Source of the DNA: Heloderma charlesbogerti
Taxonomy: Eukaryota > Chordata > Lepidosauria > Squamata > Helodermatidae
Length of the DNA stretch: 64,000 nt
Assembly: GCA_026122225.1 (NCBI GenBank)
Contig: JANEZZ010001570.1
Span: forward strand, 6,324,501-6,388,500
Reading direction: 5' to 3'
A model generated the notes under the pieces. That model searched no databases. It was not told the origin of the DNA and saw only the letters and a list, made by a program, of their open reading frames with translations. The first letter of the stretch is position 1, and each line of letters begins with the position of its first letter. A program made the position numbers and the translations under genes. This document shows, in pieces, positions 35,518 through 46,990 of the stretch.

Positions 35518-37291
35518 TTTGTAATATTTTATAAAATAAACCTCTAATGTCAGATATATAGCCTGCTCAATCTTGTGCAATGCTTTAAAAATAAGATGGT
35601 AATTACAATTGTTCTTTGTCAGGTTGATAAAATCCAGCATGTTGTTATTCTTCTTAGTTGAGAACCATTTTGCATTATGCATGTGTTTTACATTCCTATG
35701 AATCTTGTGCATGTTGTAAGCCTACTTTGTTGTAGTATCATATGACTTAAAGTACCATTTTGATGCAAACAGAGGCATGCAATTAAATCTAGTACTAAAA
35801 GTCCTTCATTACGGAGAGACAAAACACATAATTATACATCTTATTTACGCATAGAACATCATATGTTCTTGCTATTAGCACACATATAAAGTATAACAGC
35901 ATATAGAAATATAACAGCATAACTTTATACGTGGGCTTGGGTACTTCAGCTTGCCTGTCTTCTTTAGTGCTAGAATTAGCCAAGCAAAGGCAAACATGGC
36001 AATATTTTATCATTTGTTTAGTTTACCCTTCTCCTTTCTTCTCACAGCAGCTGTAAACAAATTTACTTTCACTTACACTGCATCCAAGTCCTACCAAGAT
36101 CACAATGGAAACAGGCCTAAAAAAACAATCAAAGAAAGCTACATAACCTCTAAACTACTCTTATTGTTTTTTGTTTTTGCTGGTGAATGAAGAAAAGTCA
36201 GTGGGTTCCTAGAAAAAACAAACTGATAATTGCTTTGTCTAGTTGCTTCACCACAGAGACTGCACCACATGCATCTTCCCAGTCTAAGGGCTAAACTACA
36301 TGATATGTTAAACAGAGAGCACACAGCTGAGCCTCTATTTTTTACTTACAAGCAAGCTTGTTGGGCCCTAATTGAGACTGGGACTACTGTGCACAGGAGG
36401 CGGAGTTTTAAACCTTCCCCTCCCAGGTACATGCTTTCCTAAATTAGGGTGTGGGGGCGAGAGAGAGAGAGAGAGAGAGAGGCTTCTGTTGCCACTAATG
36501 GAGCCTTTTGGGGTGTTTTCTACAATAACTTCGGAATCCTTTCCACCTAAAAGCAGTACCAGGTAGGGATTTTACAAAGACTGTGTAAAATCCGCTCCAT
36601 CTGTGTTTTGTGGATTATCAGGAGCCTTTTGTTCCATTGTCCATTCATAGTCAGATGCAAATTTTTTTCATCATGTGGAAAAATACACAAATAATTACCT
36701 AAGAGGTTTTGTAACAATTTACATAATTTACCTTAGTATGTAACATTTAGATTATTGTCCCCCATTCAACTTTTCCTCAGCACAACCGCGTATTTTCCTC
36801 CAAATAAATATGTGTAAATTTTGGGAAAGTAAAAAAAAATTCAGAAGTCCATGGACTCCATGCAACCTGGGGGGGGGGGTGTCACTCCACAGTGGATTCC
36901 ACAGGTTGGATTCTTAGAAATCCGAGCTCATTTTAGTCTGTCTCAAATTTCTCCAGCATCCCTAGTACCAGGCTTTCCACCACACTGCAAAGGGTAATCT
37001 CCATTGGCTTGACCTCTGCAATGGAAAGCATCCACTAAATGTGACATTTTTTGAACTTTCACATGGAGCCCATGATGATTTGTTGCCGGCTATGAGTCCA
37101 ACACGGACCACTATATGTGCCACAGTGCTTCATATGTCTATATATGTGCATGCACAGCATGGTAACATCATAGTGTGCATACTGTTCATCATAGTGTTCA
37201 TACTGTTAGAGGCATACACACCCAATTCTTTCCACAAGTCATTCAAGCCAGCATTTTCCGTGCACTGGCCAATTGACAGAGGATGTAAGGT
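35518..37291. other. Non-genic interval
   Basis: (GA)n at 36459-36481 and a run of eleven G at 36869-36879. No gene supported. Confidence 0.45.
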
Positions 37292-38060
37292 GTTTTTACT
37301 AGTGCTGTGCCCAAAATTTGTCCCACATTTTTTCGACCATCCTTATTCAACTTCATAGGAAAAAAATTGCTTTCGAAAAGAAATTCAGTGGTGAAGAAAA
37401 TTCGGAGAAATTCTTATAGTTTGGGTTTGGGTTTCTTGGGCTTACCTTACATAGGTGGTGACCAAAGAGTGAGTGCAAATGTCCTGTTTTTCATTGTATA
37501 ACCATCTCTGTGGCCTCCTCAGCTTCCTACACTTCAATTAAAGCCCAGTGTAAGGCACCATGAGGTAATTCCTCCCATAGGGCTTTTTCAGATCAGGGTG
37601 TGCAGGCAGCCTGGGAGGCCAGCTGTGACTAGGTAAGCTCAAACATGCCATGAAAATAAATTATATAATATCCTGAATAAGGCAGAACAGTGGAAGCCTC
37701 TTTCATGAGGAGAGAAAAATTCAGGCAACTGGAGGGCAGATTTTGGCAGAGCACTAGCTCCACCTCACCCCTGGAGTGAGACACAACACCACCCACACCT
37801 ACGCTATGGTGGATGCAAACTGGGGGCCTGCCTGCCAGGACTGTTGAAGCTGTTGCAGCACAACTCCCCCAAAAAACCCTTACCAAAAAAGGAAAAAGCT
37901 GTGCTACCAGTGCTGCCAATGGGGCGCCCTACCTGGAAGAAACTATTGAGAATTTCTCCTCCCCCTGGAGAAATTCAGTGAAATTCTCTCCTGAATTTCT
38001 CTGCCCACAAGTAACATGGTGAATTTCAAGAGGCCACGTGCACACAGCTCTAGTTTTTAC
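37292..38060. mobile_element. Non-autonomous hAT transposon, 753 bp, perfect 8-bp duplication
   Basis: gtttttac is present at 37292-37299 and 38053-38060. The element between starts tagtgctgtgc and ends with the complement of tagagctgtgtgc, a short imperfect terminal inverted repeat of hAT type. The interior has repeated 'gaatttctc/gagaaattc' words and no transposase. Frames within it (for example 37629-37919 minus) look accidental. Confidence 0.85.
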
Positions 38061-38544
38061 TTGGTTAAAATGGTACAGCAATCCAAAGCCATGTTTCCCC
38101 CATAATTTCTGGTGGTTGTATTGCTTGATCCCTTAAACCACATTACCTGTCAAAGATAGATTGCCACTGCTGTTATATGTTTCACAGCACAGCCCCCCAC
38201 CTGAATTTCAGTGTATTGTATATCCAAATTGGTTCATGGCTTTCTGAGCTGCAGCAGTTTCCTCAAAAGTAGCCCAAGCCATGCCAAGAAGTGATATGAG
38301 ACCTTGAAAATGAACATTTAAGTTCATTTTTTTAGGGTGGCATTCACCCACATGTTCTTTGACAACCCTGTGCACAACTGAGCTAGCATGCATGCCTGCT
38401 TTTAATATGGCAACACCAGTACAAGTAGAAATGACACTGTGGTTGGCCTGCTAAGGACTAGATGTCCCAGGTAAGAAGAGGTGGGACTGTGTGTCAAACC
38501 TGCATTTGGCATTGTGTCTAATTCTGCCTGGTGTGCTATACATA
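38061..38544. other. Non-genic interval
   Basis: No supported feature. Confidence 0.4.
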
Positions 38545-38692
38545 GTGCAAGAGTTCGGTGTTCAGTCATGCCGACCACATGACCATGGAAGCGTCTTCGG
38601 ACAGCGCTGGCTCTTCGGCTTAGAAACGGGGATGAGCACCGCACCCTAGAGTCGGACACGACTGGTTGGGGACACCTTTACCTTTACCTTTT
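38545..38692 (+). mobile_element. Sauria-type SINE, 3' half
   Basis: The body 'cagtcatgccgaccacatga' and 'ctcttcggcttagaaacggg' is followed by agagtcggacacgactgg, identical over 17 nt to the BovB 3' end, and then cctttacctttacctttttt as a tandem tail. Sauria SINEs are known to use BovB machinery through this shared tail. The tRNA-like head with boxes A and B is absent. Confidence 0.85.
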
Positions 38693-38982
38693 TTACAGTT
38701 CACTACTGCTACTAGAAAAGAGACAAGTGAGGCCCCACAACAAAATACTGCTTGTGTGTTCTAGGGTGTGGTTGAGGTGTTTTTGCCTTCCGGCTTGTCT
38801 TTCACTACTATTTCTTGGCTTGCGCATTTGAAGGTACAGGTCACGCTAGCTACCAACTGCCTGACCTGTACATTCAGAGCTCCCCATTCTCAGGTAGGGA
38901 AGCTGTCCAGGGTAGAAAAGTCTCCCACAGGAATAGGAATAGCTGAGTGTGTGTTTTCTCTCCCCGCTCCTTCCTGTGCCAC

Positions 38983-39397
38983 TTTCTTCTACATGACTGC
39001 ACACATGCACAGTCATGTAGAAGAAATGGGTTGGATGTGGAGAAACATATGTGGAAGGTGGCTAGTGGAAAGTGACTGTTCCACCCCTCCTTCCCTGGCA
39101 GTCCCCACAAACATATCCCAAGGGTTGGCTCTGCAGAGCGCCGAGGAAGAAGCGGGAACACCACAGTTCAAGTGGAGGCATCTGCGGTGAGTGGGAGGTG
39201 CCTCTACCTGACTTTCACAGATTTTACTTTCTCCCACAGTCCCCACCACCAGCACAGCCCACTTTATTCAGCAGGGTCCCCCAACCTTCAGAATATGCTT
39301 TACAGGGAGCTCAGAGGAGGCTGCCAAGCAGAGGAGGGGTGGGAAAGTCACATCCTGCCAGCCCCCTTCCACATACGTTTCTCTGGTTCCAACCCAT
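38983..39397. repeat. Nested inverted repeats, unclassified DNA element
   Basis: A perfect 17-bp stem (38983-38999 with 39010-39026, tttcttctacatgactg) sits beside a second, longer imperfect pair: 39026-39053 'tgggttggatgtggagaaac' with its complement at 39369-39397. A related tail (aagcatgctgatacttcc, ttttggctacata) at 39480-39535 reappears near 43109-43165, so this is a dispersed family. Confidence 0.5.
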
Positions 39398-39686
39398 TTT
39401 CCCCTCCATTTAGTTTTCCCCCCACTTTGGTTAAAAAAAAAAACATTTTTATGTACTTCGGAAAATTTTAGGGTACCCCCAAGCATGCTGATACTTCCTT
39501 CGTGTGACTGGTCATGTTGTTTTGGCTACATAAGGATTATCAGTTACCCCTGAACCTCAGAAACAGACAGAATGATTCAATAATTTCCCCAATAATATGA
39601 GGCTATGCATCAGTCTTATGGTTGTCTACATCACGAGAAATAACTAATTAAACTCAACATGTGTATGTTTTCCTGAGAGTCAAAGA

Positions 39687-39780
39687 TAACAACGTCATCT
39701 TTTTCTGCTAATGCTGTAGAAACTGGCTACTTTACAGTAGCCAGTTTCTACAGCATTAGCAGAAAAAGATGATGTTATTA
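39687..39780. repeat. Near-perfect 94-bp palindrome (37-bp exact stem, 4-nt loop)
   Basis: 39695-39731 and 39736-39772 are exact reverse complements around the loop ttac. Beyond them the pairing extends to about 45 bp per arm with two mismatches. The stem reads tcatctttttctgctaatgc. No terminal duplications and no A/T-rich MITE ends are obvious. As RNA it would be a very stable hairpin. Confidence 0.95.
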
Positions 39781-40341
39781 GGCCATGTACAGGTTTACCT
39801 AGTTCCAGAAGCAGTCAATGCCTATCAAAAAGCACACTAGTGTTTATCCTCATGTAAAACTGAAGCATTATATCTGCAGGTCAGTAGTATTTTATTTTAT
39901 AGGCAACTGCAGAAAGGCCAGCTTTTACACTTCTTTATGTTTTCATAAGTCTTTGACAGTTTAATGTAAACATTATCTGTACAGGAAGAAAACTGACTGA
40001 TAAAGAATAAACCAGTATACCCAAATATAATAGACTTCTCTAGATAAATATTTATATCTTAGGTGAGTCAATTAAAGAATGTAATGAAAGACAAGTCATT
40101 CTTAAAGTGCCAGCCAGCAGGAAATAGGATATCAATAAGCAAAACTGCAACAAAAATGGTTTTAAACCAAAGAATTTAAAAAACAAACAAATACCAGGCC
40201 ACATTATAGTGGGTAAAGAAGAAAATAAGTACATCCATTAGAAATGCTGTATAAGGTCTAGCAATGTTCCCTTGTAGTGTAAGAAGGCTTTGCTAGTTTT
40301 CAAAAATGACTGAAAATATCTTGATTATATAACCCCAACTT
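39781..40341. other. Non-genic AT-rich interval
   Basis: Nothing recognised. Confidence 0.45.
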
Positions 40342-41497
40342 TTGTTGTTGTTCAGTCGTTCAGTCGTGTCCGACTCTTCGTGACCCCATGGACCACAGCA
40401 CGCCAGGCCCTCCTGTCCTGCGCTCTCTCCTGGAGCGTGCTCAAGTTCATATTCATTGCATCCGTGATGCTATCTAGCCATCTCATCCTCTGCCATCCCC
40501 TTCTCCTTTTGCCTTCAGTCTTTCCCAGCATCAGGGTCTTTTCCAGGGAGTTTTCTCTTCGCATTAGGTGGCCAAAATATTGGAGCTTCAGCTTCAGTAT
40601 CTGTCCTTCCAGTGAGCAGTCAGGGTTGATTTCCTTTAGGATGGACTGATTTGACCTCCTTGCAGTCCAGGGCACTCGTAAGAGTCTTCTCCAGCACCAC
40701 AGTTCGAAAGCATCAATTCTTCGGCGCTCAGCCTTCCTTATAGTCCAGCTCTCACAGCCATACATTACTACTGGGAAAACCATAGCTTTGATTAGACGGA
40801 CCTTTGTCGGCAAGGTGATGTCTCTGCTTCTTACTATGCTGTCTAGGTTGGCCATAGCTTTCCTCCCAAGGAGCAAGCATCTTTTAATTTCATGGCTACA
40901 GTCACCATCTGCGGTGATCTTGGAGCCCAAGAAAGTAAAATCTGTCACTGCTTCCATTTCTTCCCCTTCTATATGCCAGGAAGTGATAGGGCCAGATGAC
41001 ATGATCTTAGTTTTTTTAATGTTGAGTTTCAAACCAGCTTTTGCACTCTCCTCTTTCACCCTCAACAAGAGGCTCTTGAGATCCTCTTCGCTTTCTGCCA
41101 TTAGGGTGGTATCGTCTGCATATCGGAGGTTGTTGATAATTCTCCCAGCAATCTTAATTCCGACCTCTGATTCATCCAATCCGGCATTTCTCATGATGTA
41201 CTCTGCATATAAGTTAAATAAGCAGGGTGACAATATGCAGCCTTGTCGTACTCCTTTCCCAATTTTGAACCAATCGGTTGTTCCATGTCTGGTTCTTACT
41301 GTTGCTTCTTGACCCTCATACAGGTTTCTCAGGAGACAGGTAAGGTGGTCTGGTACTCCCATCACTTTAAGAATTTGCCACAGTTTGTTGTGATCCACAC
41401 AATCAAAGGCTTTAGCGTAGTCAATGAAGCAGAAATAGACGTTTTTCTGGAATTCTCTTGCTTTCTCCATGATGCAGCGAATGTTGGCGATTTGATC
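40342..41497 (-). mobile_element. BovB LINE, 5'-truncated, open frame retained
   Basis: The 3' terminus is at 40342 (ttgttgttgttcagtcgttc in antisense). Homology to the other copies stops at 41497 inside the RT, just upstream of 'RDQIANI'. The retained 1.16 kb shows no stop or frameshift, suggesting the youngest or best preserved insertion here. No target-site duplication was found by eye. Confidence 0.95.
40352..41497 (-). pseudogene. BovB reverse transcriptase C-terminal part, uninterrupted
   Basis: This is the C-terminal half of the BovB polyprotein. Order: 'DQIANIRCIMEKAREFQKN', motif A 'CFIDYAKAFDCVDHN', motif B 'GVRQGCILSPCLFNLYAEYI', motif C 'RYADDTTLMAESEED' (both catalytic Asp present), 'DFTFLGSKITADGDCSHEI', 'VMYGCESWTIRKAERRRI' and the C-terminal 'VTKSRTRLND'. 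The endonuclease and RT fingers are missing, so the element cannot move itself. The apparent first 5 residues of the open frame (start at 41515) are flanking DNA. There is no promoter, so expression is not expected. Confidence 0.93.
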
Positions 41498-41587
41498 ACG
41501 ACCATTAAAATTCATTCAGCAGGACAGTATGATTTACAAATCAGTGTTCCAGGGAATTTCCCAAACTGGAGACATTATGAACAGCCT

Positions 41588-41795
41588 TGCGCTGCAGTGG
41601 ATAGAATATTGGGTTGAGATGGGGAAGCCCAAGTTCAAAACCCCACTCAGCCATAAAAACAATTTCACAACCTCAGGCAAGTCACCAAGGCTTAGGCCAA
41701 ACCTATCTCATGGTTATTGTGATGGTAAATGCCACTCTGGGGTCCTTGGAAAAGTGATGAGATACAAAACCAATAATGTTTTACAGTACTTAATG
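41588..41795 (+). mobile_element. MIR-like tRNA-SINE with L2-type tail
   Basis: The tRNA-like head 'gcagtggatagaatattggg' (box A area) and 'caagttcaaaaccccac' (box B area, normally ggttcraatcc) is followed by the core 'tcatggttattgtgatggta' and the tail ctctggggtccttggaaaag...gagatacaaaaccaataa, which resembles L2 tails at 48630-48690. No intact pol III promoter. Confidence 0.65.
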
Positions 41796-44264
41796 GCTGC
41801 AAGTAGTTGGAAAGACTCGCAAATAACTGAAACCTAAGTATTGCTGAGATACACTTACTGAATGCAATAAACTGGGATGGTCTTCTTCTTCTTTGAACAG
41901 ATATTCCACAGCGGCACAACATGCTGAATTATGCATGTGAAATTCTCCATGCTTATTTTAAGGTTTTCTCCAGGATGGATCGTAAGATGCTGGCTATAGC
42001 CTTTAACATAAAAAGTTCATACAGCAACATAAAGAGATGTCCCTATGAGCTGTGCTATTTATAGTCCATTCAGAGAACAAACGTCAATGCTTTCTCAATA
42101 GATTTCCTTTTTCTTGTTTAAATGTGCTCGGTTGAGAACACAAGAGTGGAGGAAGAAAAGATTACATTCAACATTCAAAATAGAAAGTGAGCAACCCTCA
42201 GTGTTCAGTGAGATGTGGTAGGAATTGTTAATGCCATGATTTTAAAGCTGGTAGCATGGCACTGTACATATTGGCATCCAAGAGCTTTGTCCAGGGATGT
42301 TATTTTGTTATCTGTCACCTGAAAATAAGGGCTTCTCCACACAGAGGCTTTTTACCCCACAATTTTACCAGGGCTTCTGCTTCCTCATTCTTTGCAGGAT
42401 TAAGATCAGCCCTTTACATGTGCTTCCCTTTCCCCTTTTATCTGCAAGTTCTATATATTTCATTATACAGCCACTAGATGGTGATGTTGTTATGAATCAA
42501 ACCGATTCAAACCACTTCTTTTTACTACCTCATTATACACGAGAGAGGCACTGGAAGTTGACAACATCATGTAAAGGACCTGCAAACTTCTGTGAGTAAT
42601 CAATCTCAACCGCAGGATAAAAGCCCCATGTGGAGAAGCCCTCAATCTCTGGCATGGTGTGAGCTGATCTGTCACTACAAAAGCACAGGCCCAGAGAAGC
42701 TGTTGAAAAATCCTGTCACGTAATGAACAGATTAATGCAGTCCCTCTCCCTCCAATGAATGGATATCACTTTTGGGGGGTCGGGGGGTAAGGAAGGGTGT
42801 TTCTGGCATTCTTTACTTGGGTTCTAATTTAAAACATCACAAATGCTGGACCTGCAACAAAGTGCTGCAGTGAGAAGATCTCCTTTTTCTTGCAGCCAGC
42901 CATGCCCTTTCCCAGGATACTCTATTCTATCCCCCCTTTCTTTTCCAGTTTTCCCATTTCTTTTCCAGTCGTCCCCCCCAACCAACAGACAATGTTCTGT
43001 GGCTACTGAGCATGCTCAGTCCTCACCAGGCTGTTTTGAGGTTCCCCCCATCAACCACCATAGGCTTTTCTCCCCCTTTCTAAAGATTTTGCAAATTTTG
43101 GATTTCTCCAAGCCTGCTGATACCTCCCCTCTCATGCATGGTTGGTTCAGTTTTGGCTACATAATGATCCACACTAGGTTAACAAGTTCGCTATTAGTAT
43201 ATAGGATTATGTCCTCAAATGATGTTGATGAAAGAAATATCAAAGAAATTGCACAGAAACTCCTTTTCCTAGACTCTCCTAGCTAACGTCAACATAATGT
43301 CAATTCCACTTTATCCTTTAAGCTTCTTTCTGGATTGAACAACCGCTCTCAACTATTTTCCCTCCAAAATACTGAAGCTTCTAAATTCAGCTAGCAAAGC
43401 AGCTAGAAAGATAAAAATGTTCATAGATATAATATTACGGGGGGAGAAAGCCAGATTCTCCAGAATTTAAAAAGAAAAATGTATGATTAGCTTCACATTA
43501 TGTTGGCTTGGATCCACTCATGGAAGGGCTCTTTTTAACTCAGTGGAAGTGCACTGCATGAGAAAAGTGAACTGAAATTCAGAGATGTACAAATGACTAT
43601 GCATATGCAAGGGCTTGTGCAAACAGAAGAATAATGTCCACTATTTTCCCTTTGGAATCAATATCTTTAACTGTTTATAGCTTAAATCCCTTATACATGT
43701 GCAAAGCGGGCCCCAGTGGCTGGAGTATGTGCAGTTTTGCAAAGCACTGCAGCAGCCAAAAGCAAAGAAAGCCTTGAGAAATGGAGTGCAAACAGGTCCC
43801 TACTGGGCCTTCCTTTGCAATGGGGAAGTCTATGCACCCCATCTTCAGATATATAGTTGCATGATGCTTTGTGCAACACAGTCCTCCAGTAGCCCTTGTG
43901 CAGCGGTGCTAATAACATGAACTCATTTAACTTACATCTCTTTGGATCCAAACCCATTGCCCTTGGGGGAACCCACTGAGACCACCACAATTCCACCAAA
44001 AGAAATGGGGAAACTACCAATGATGCTTGATGCCACCGATTTTAAAGCAATAGAATTAACCCATGTGTACAACCTCTGCCGCACAAAGTTTAAAGCAACA
44101 GACTTGTGGCACCTTAAAGACGAATACATTTATTCTGGCATAAGCTTTCATGGACGCTGTCTACATCATCGGTAGACAGTACTTAAAATTTAAAACAGTA
44201 TTTCTTTAATCGAAGATACATACAATTTTAGCTTGCACATGCCATTACCTAAGCAACTTCAGTG
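41796..44264. other. Non-genic interval with dispersed repeat fragments
   Basis: 43080-43180 matches the family at 39430-39545 (aagcctgctgatacctcc, ttttggctacataatgatcc). 42590-42640 and 42320-42350 carry inverted 'ggcttctccacac' words, hinting at a foldback element. No gene: the 147-codon frame at 42843-43286 has no domain. Confidence 0.4.
44090..44172 (+). repeat. Dispersed vertebrate-type repeat ('cttgtggcaccttaaagac' family)
   Basis: aaagcaacagacttgtggca ccttaaagacgaat...cataagctttcatgga is a widespread amniote repeat motif that I recognise but cannot name securely. Short fragment; orientation as commonly written. Confidence 0.5.
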
Positions 44265-44433
44265 CACATGAGTAGAGATGTGAAAGCCAAGGAAAAAAAC
44301 AGAAGGGGAGGGGAGAAAATGGGGGGGAAACAGTCTTCCTCATTTTTTCCCCACGATATTTGGAAAATTTGGGAGGAAATGTTTTTCCCTGGCATTATTC
44401 TGGCTTCCACGCCTTCACATCTCTACCCATGAG
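44265..44433. mobile_element. Small hAT MITE, 153 bp
   Basis: Element 44273-44425 with termini tagagatgtgaa and ttcacatctcta (perfect 12-bp inverted repeats). Flanks cacatgag (44265-44272) and cccatgag (44426-44433) match at 7 of 8, consistent with a hAT duplication. Interior is purine-rich and non-coding. Confidence 0.8.
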
Positions 44434-44839
44434 AGTTTTTGTGGCAATGGTACCCTCCTATTTGAACTAGACTCTTTGTCCAAGAATATGTGATGGAGGA
44501 GTGGGGAAACATGAATGCCACCACGAGTTACTTGGAGAAAAAGCAAGAAAATAAATCAAGTGTGATCTTCCATTACTGCAAAGTTACATACACATATATA
44601 AATGTATACGTAACTGTAGCATACAATCAGGCTTACATACTTGTTCATTAGCATTTTAAAAATATCAAATAATATGCTCTTGGTACACAGAAGAGGAACA
44701 TATTAATAGCAAAGAGGGATACAGAGAATATGGATACTTGACCTACACATACATTATGTACAGAAATGTTTTTTTTCCTGCTAGTCTAATTTGTTAAAGT
44801 AGGGAGGAATTATAGTTCTTACCTTGGAGAAAATAAATG

Positions 44840-44897
44840 GAGAGAGCTTCGGCTATTGGGCGGTATAGAAATGAAATAAATAAATAAATAAATAAAG
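44840..44897 (+). mobile_element. L2-type 3' tail with (AAAT)n
   Basis: 'gctattgggcggtatagaaa' followed by (aaat)n at 44873-44896 matches the gggcggtataaat tail motif of L2-type LINEs and SINEs. Confidence 0.6.
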
Positions 44898-46372
44898 GCA
44901 TTCCGTGCTATAAATGTTATGTCAACTATTATTCAGTTTAGCAGCCATTCCACAAGAGTTTAAAGCAATGTCACACTTGACAGTTAGAAAATATAATACT
45001 TGATAAAAAGACTAATGAGAGCTTTGTAAAGTTAGCTTCTTTTCCCTGACTTGAAACCAGGGAAAATTTTATTGCTTGAAAGCACTTGAATTAACTTTCA
45101 TCCATAACTGGGGTGACATAGAACTAATAAAAACTGCACTTGTCATTTAAGTAACTTTTATTGTTTTTGCAAAATAAAAACAGGTAATCAGTTTAGGTAA
45201 TAATGCATAGTAAGTTTGCTTTACTGATAACTTAACAGGAGACATATATATCAGTCGTTTCCCAAGGATGTTTGAGGTCTCCAACGCAGTTGCATAATTA
45301 GCAGCTCTACGTCACCTTTAAATAGCAAACACAACTTTAAACAGGTCACCATATTACTTAGACATCCATAAAGTCAGCCATTTTTGTTCATTTTACAGTG
45401 TTAAAAACCAGCACATAAGGAAGACTCAAAATGTATTTGCAAAAGAACAGTATACAGTGGCAGCATTAGATAATTAATTGAAGCAGTTATTTAAGCTTCG
45501 ATTTAGATACTAAAGTGGGCACTGAAATGTGTTTTCTGAAGCAAAATGCTTTCACTTTGGAGCAAGAGTGGCCATTATACATCCTACAGGCCCCTGAAGA
45601 ATCCATATGCTGCCCACACACTTCTTCCACTGGTCTTGAGAACACTAGGTATATTTTAATTTTCCCTACACACACACACACACACACACACACAACAATT
45701 CCAAAGAGGAGTTTTCAGGCTGTCACTGCTGCAGAGATTATTTTGATCACAACGTATTTTGAAGCCCCAGTAAAAAGTGAAGCACTTAGAAAAACTAACA
45801 TTCATAGTATTTGTGCAACTCTCCCAGTTTCTAAAGCCCGTCAGCATCAGAAGGGATGGCTCAATGGTTTGTGCTTGAGTGAGAGAGTGTGAGTGCCGCT
45901 CATAATTTCAGAATATTGCCATCACCAAAATAAATGCAATGCGTCATCCAGCAGATGTGTCTTGGTATGATCTTCCCCACATCCATTGAGATATTTCTGG
46001 AGGTGCAGCCCTCACACTCCTACACTTTCCAATATGGCCCTTGGCTTTCTGAACATTCTTCCCACTTCTTCTCTAGTGTTTGTACCAGTCTGTTATCTCT
46101 CTCCCCTCTCCCCACCTCTCATTCTCTCTCTCTCTCAGCTATCGTTTTCCAAAAGAAATTACCCCTATTGCCTTTACATATAAGGTGAATTCTGTACTTC
46201 CTACAACTTTAGCAAAGGGATGTTCCAGGTGTTTGAGTCCTACAGGATGAAACCATGTAGAAAACAATGCAGAGGAGACTAATGAGTTCATTTGTGTACT
46301 TACATAATTGCCAAAAGCATTCTCCTGTTTTCTCTTTTGCAGGGGAGTGGGGAATCTAAGGAATTGAGGAAA
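44898..46372. other. Non-genic interval
   Basis: (AC)n at 45668-45694 is the only clear repeat. Frames spanning it are microsatellite by-products. Confidence 0.45.
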
Positions 46373-46990
46373 CTAAAGGTTTGGTTTGCACAAGCCATAG
46401 TTTGGTTTATTGAAATCTGGCTTGTCGTGAGGGGGCCATAGCTCAGTGTGATAAAGCACCTGGTTTGCATGCAGAAGATGCCATGTTCGATCCCCGGCTT
46501 CTCCAGGTAGGGAGAGGGAAGTTTCCTGCCTGAAACCCTGGAGAGCTGCTGCCAGCCAGTGTCGACAATACTGTGCTAGATGGACCAATGGTCTGACTCC
46601 GTATAAGGCAGCTTCCTATGTTCCTACGTTCCAGAAACCCATCCCTGCAAACAAAACATGGTTTGTTAACAAATATAAGCCAGAATTTAATGCTGGCTTA
46701 CAAAGTCTGACTTGTTTAAACCATGGCTTGTAATGATGACTGAACCCAGAACCATGGCTTATCCCCGGCTTGTTTGCACTGCTCTCTGCCCTGAAACATA
46801 AGTGCCCTGCAAGAGCAGTTTGAAAATGAAACTTCTCTGAAGGCTGCCAAAATGGGTGGGACAGAAACAAACTAGAAACAGGGGAAACATGCTGCTGTTT
46901 GTTTACTTTAGTGCAAGACAATTCATTGCTAAAGCAACAAACCATGGTTAACATAAGCCATGGCTTAGCATTATGTGCAGATTCAGCCAA
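46373..46990. repeat. aaccatgg-rich dispersed element interrupted by a SINE
   Basis: Left (46373-46426) and right (46629-46990) parts share words such as aaccatgg, 'aagccatggcttagcattat' and 'gtttgcac', with internal inverted symmetry (aaacatggtttg / caaaccatgg). It resembles the palindromic element at 14870-15255. The SINE at 46427 lies inside it and is therefore younger. Confidence 0.5.
46427..46628 (+). mobile_element. tRNA-derived SINE, complete, L3-like tail
   Basis: The head ggggccatagctcagtgtga (box A, TAGCTCAGTGTG) and gttcgatccccggcttctcc (box B, GTTCGATCC) form a tRNA-like pol III promoter with good A and B boxes. Body 'ctgccagccagtgtcgacaa'; tail 'tggaccaatggtctgactcc' then gcagcttcctatgttcct. 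The tail parallels the CR1-L3 end at 58795-58848. It is not a functional tRNA gene, as it lacks a foldable acceptor 3' half. Confidence 0.85.

Noticed and set aside
40788..41312. 174-codon plus-strand frame, and similar ones at 50372 and 51269
   Set aside because: Antisense shadows of BovB RT; the same pseudo-protein recurs at each BovB copy.
42843..43286. 147-codon plus-strand frame
   Set aside because: Ser/Pro-rich, no domain, overlaps a dispersed repeat family shared with 39.5 kb.
46427..46500. tRNA gene (boxes A and B present)
   Set aside because: Only the 5' head resembles a tRNA. It continues into a SINE body and an L3-like tail found at other loci, so it is a SINE and not a tRNA gene.
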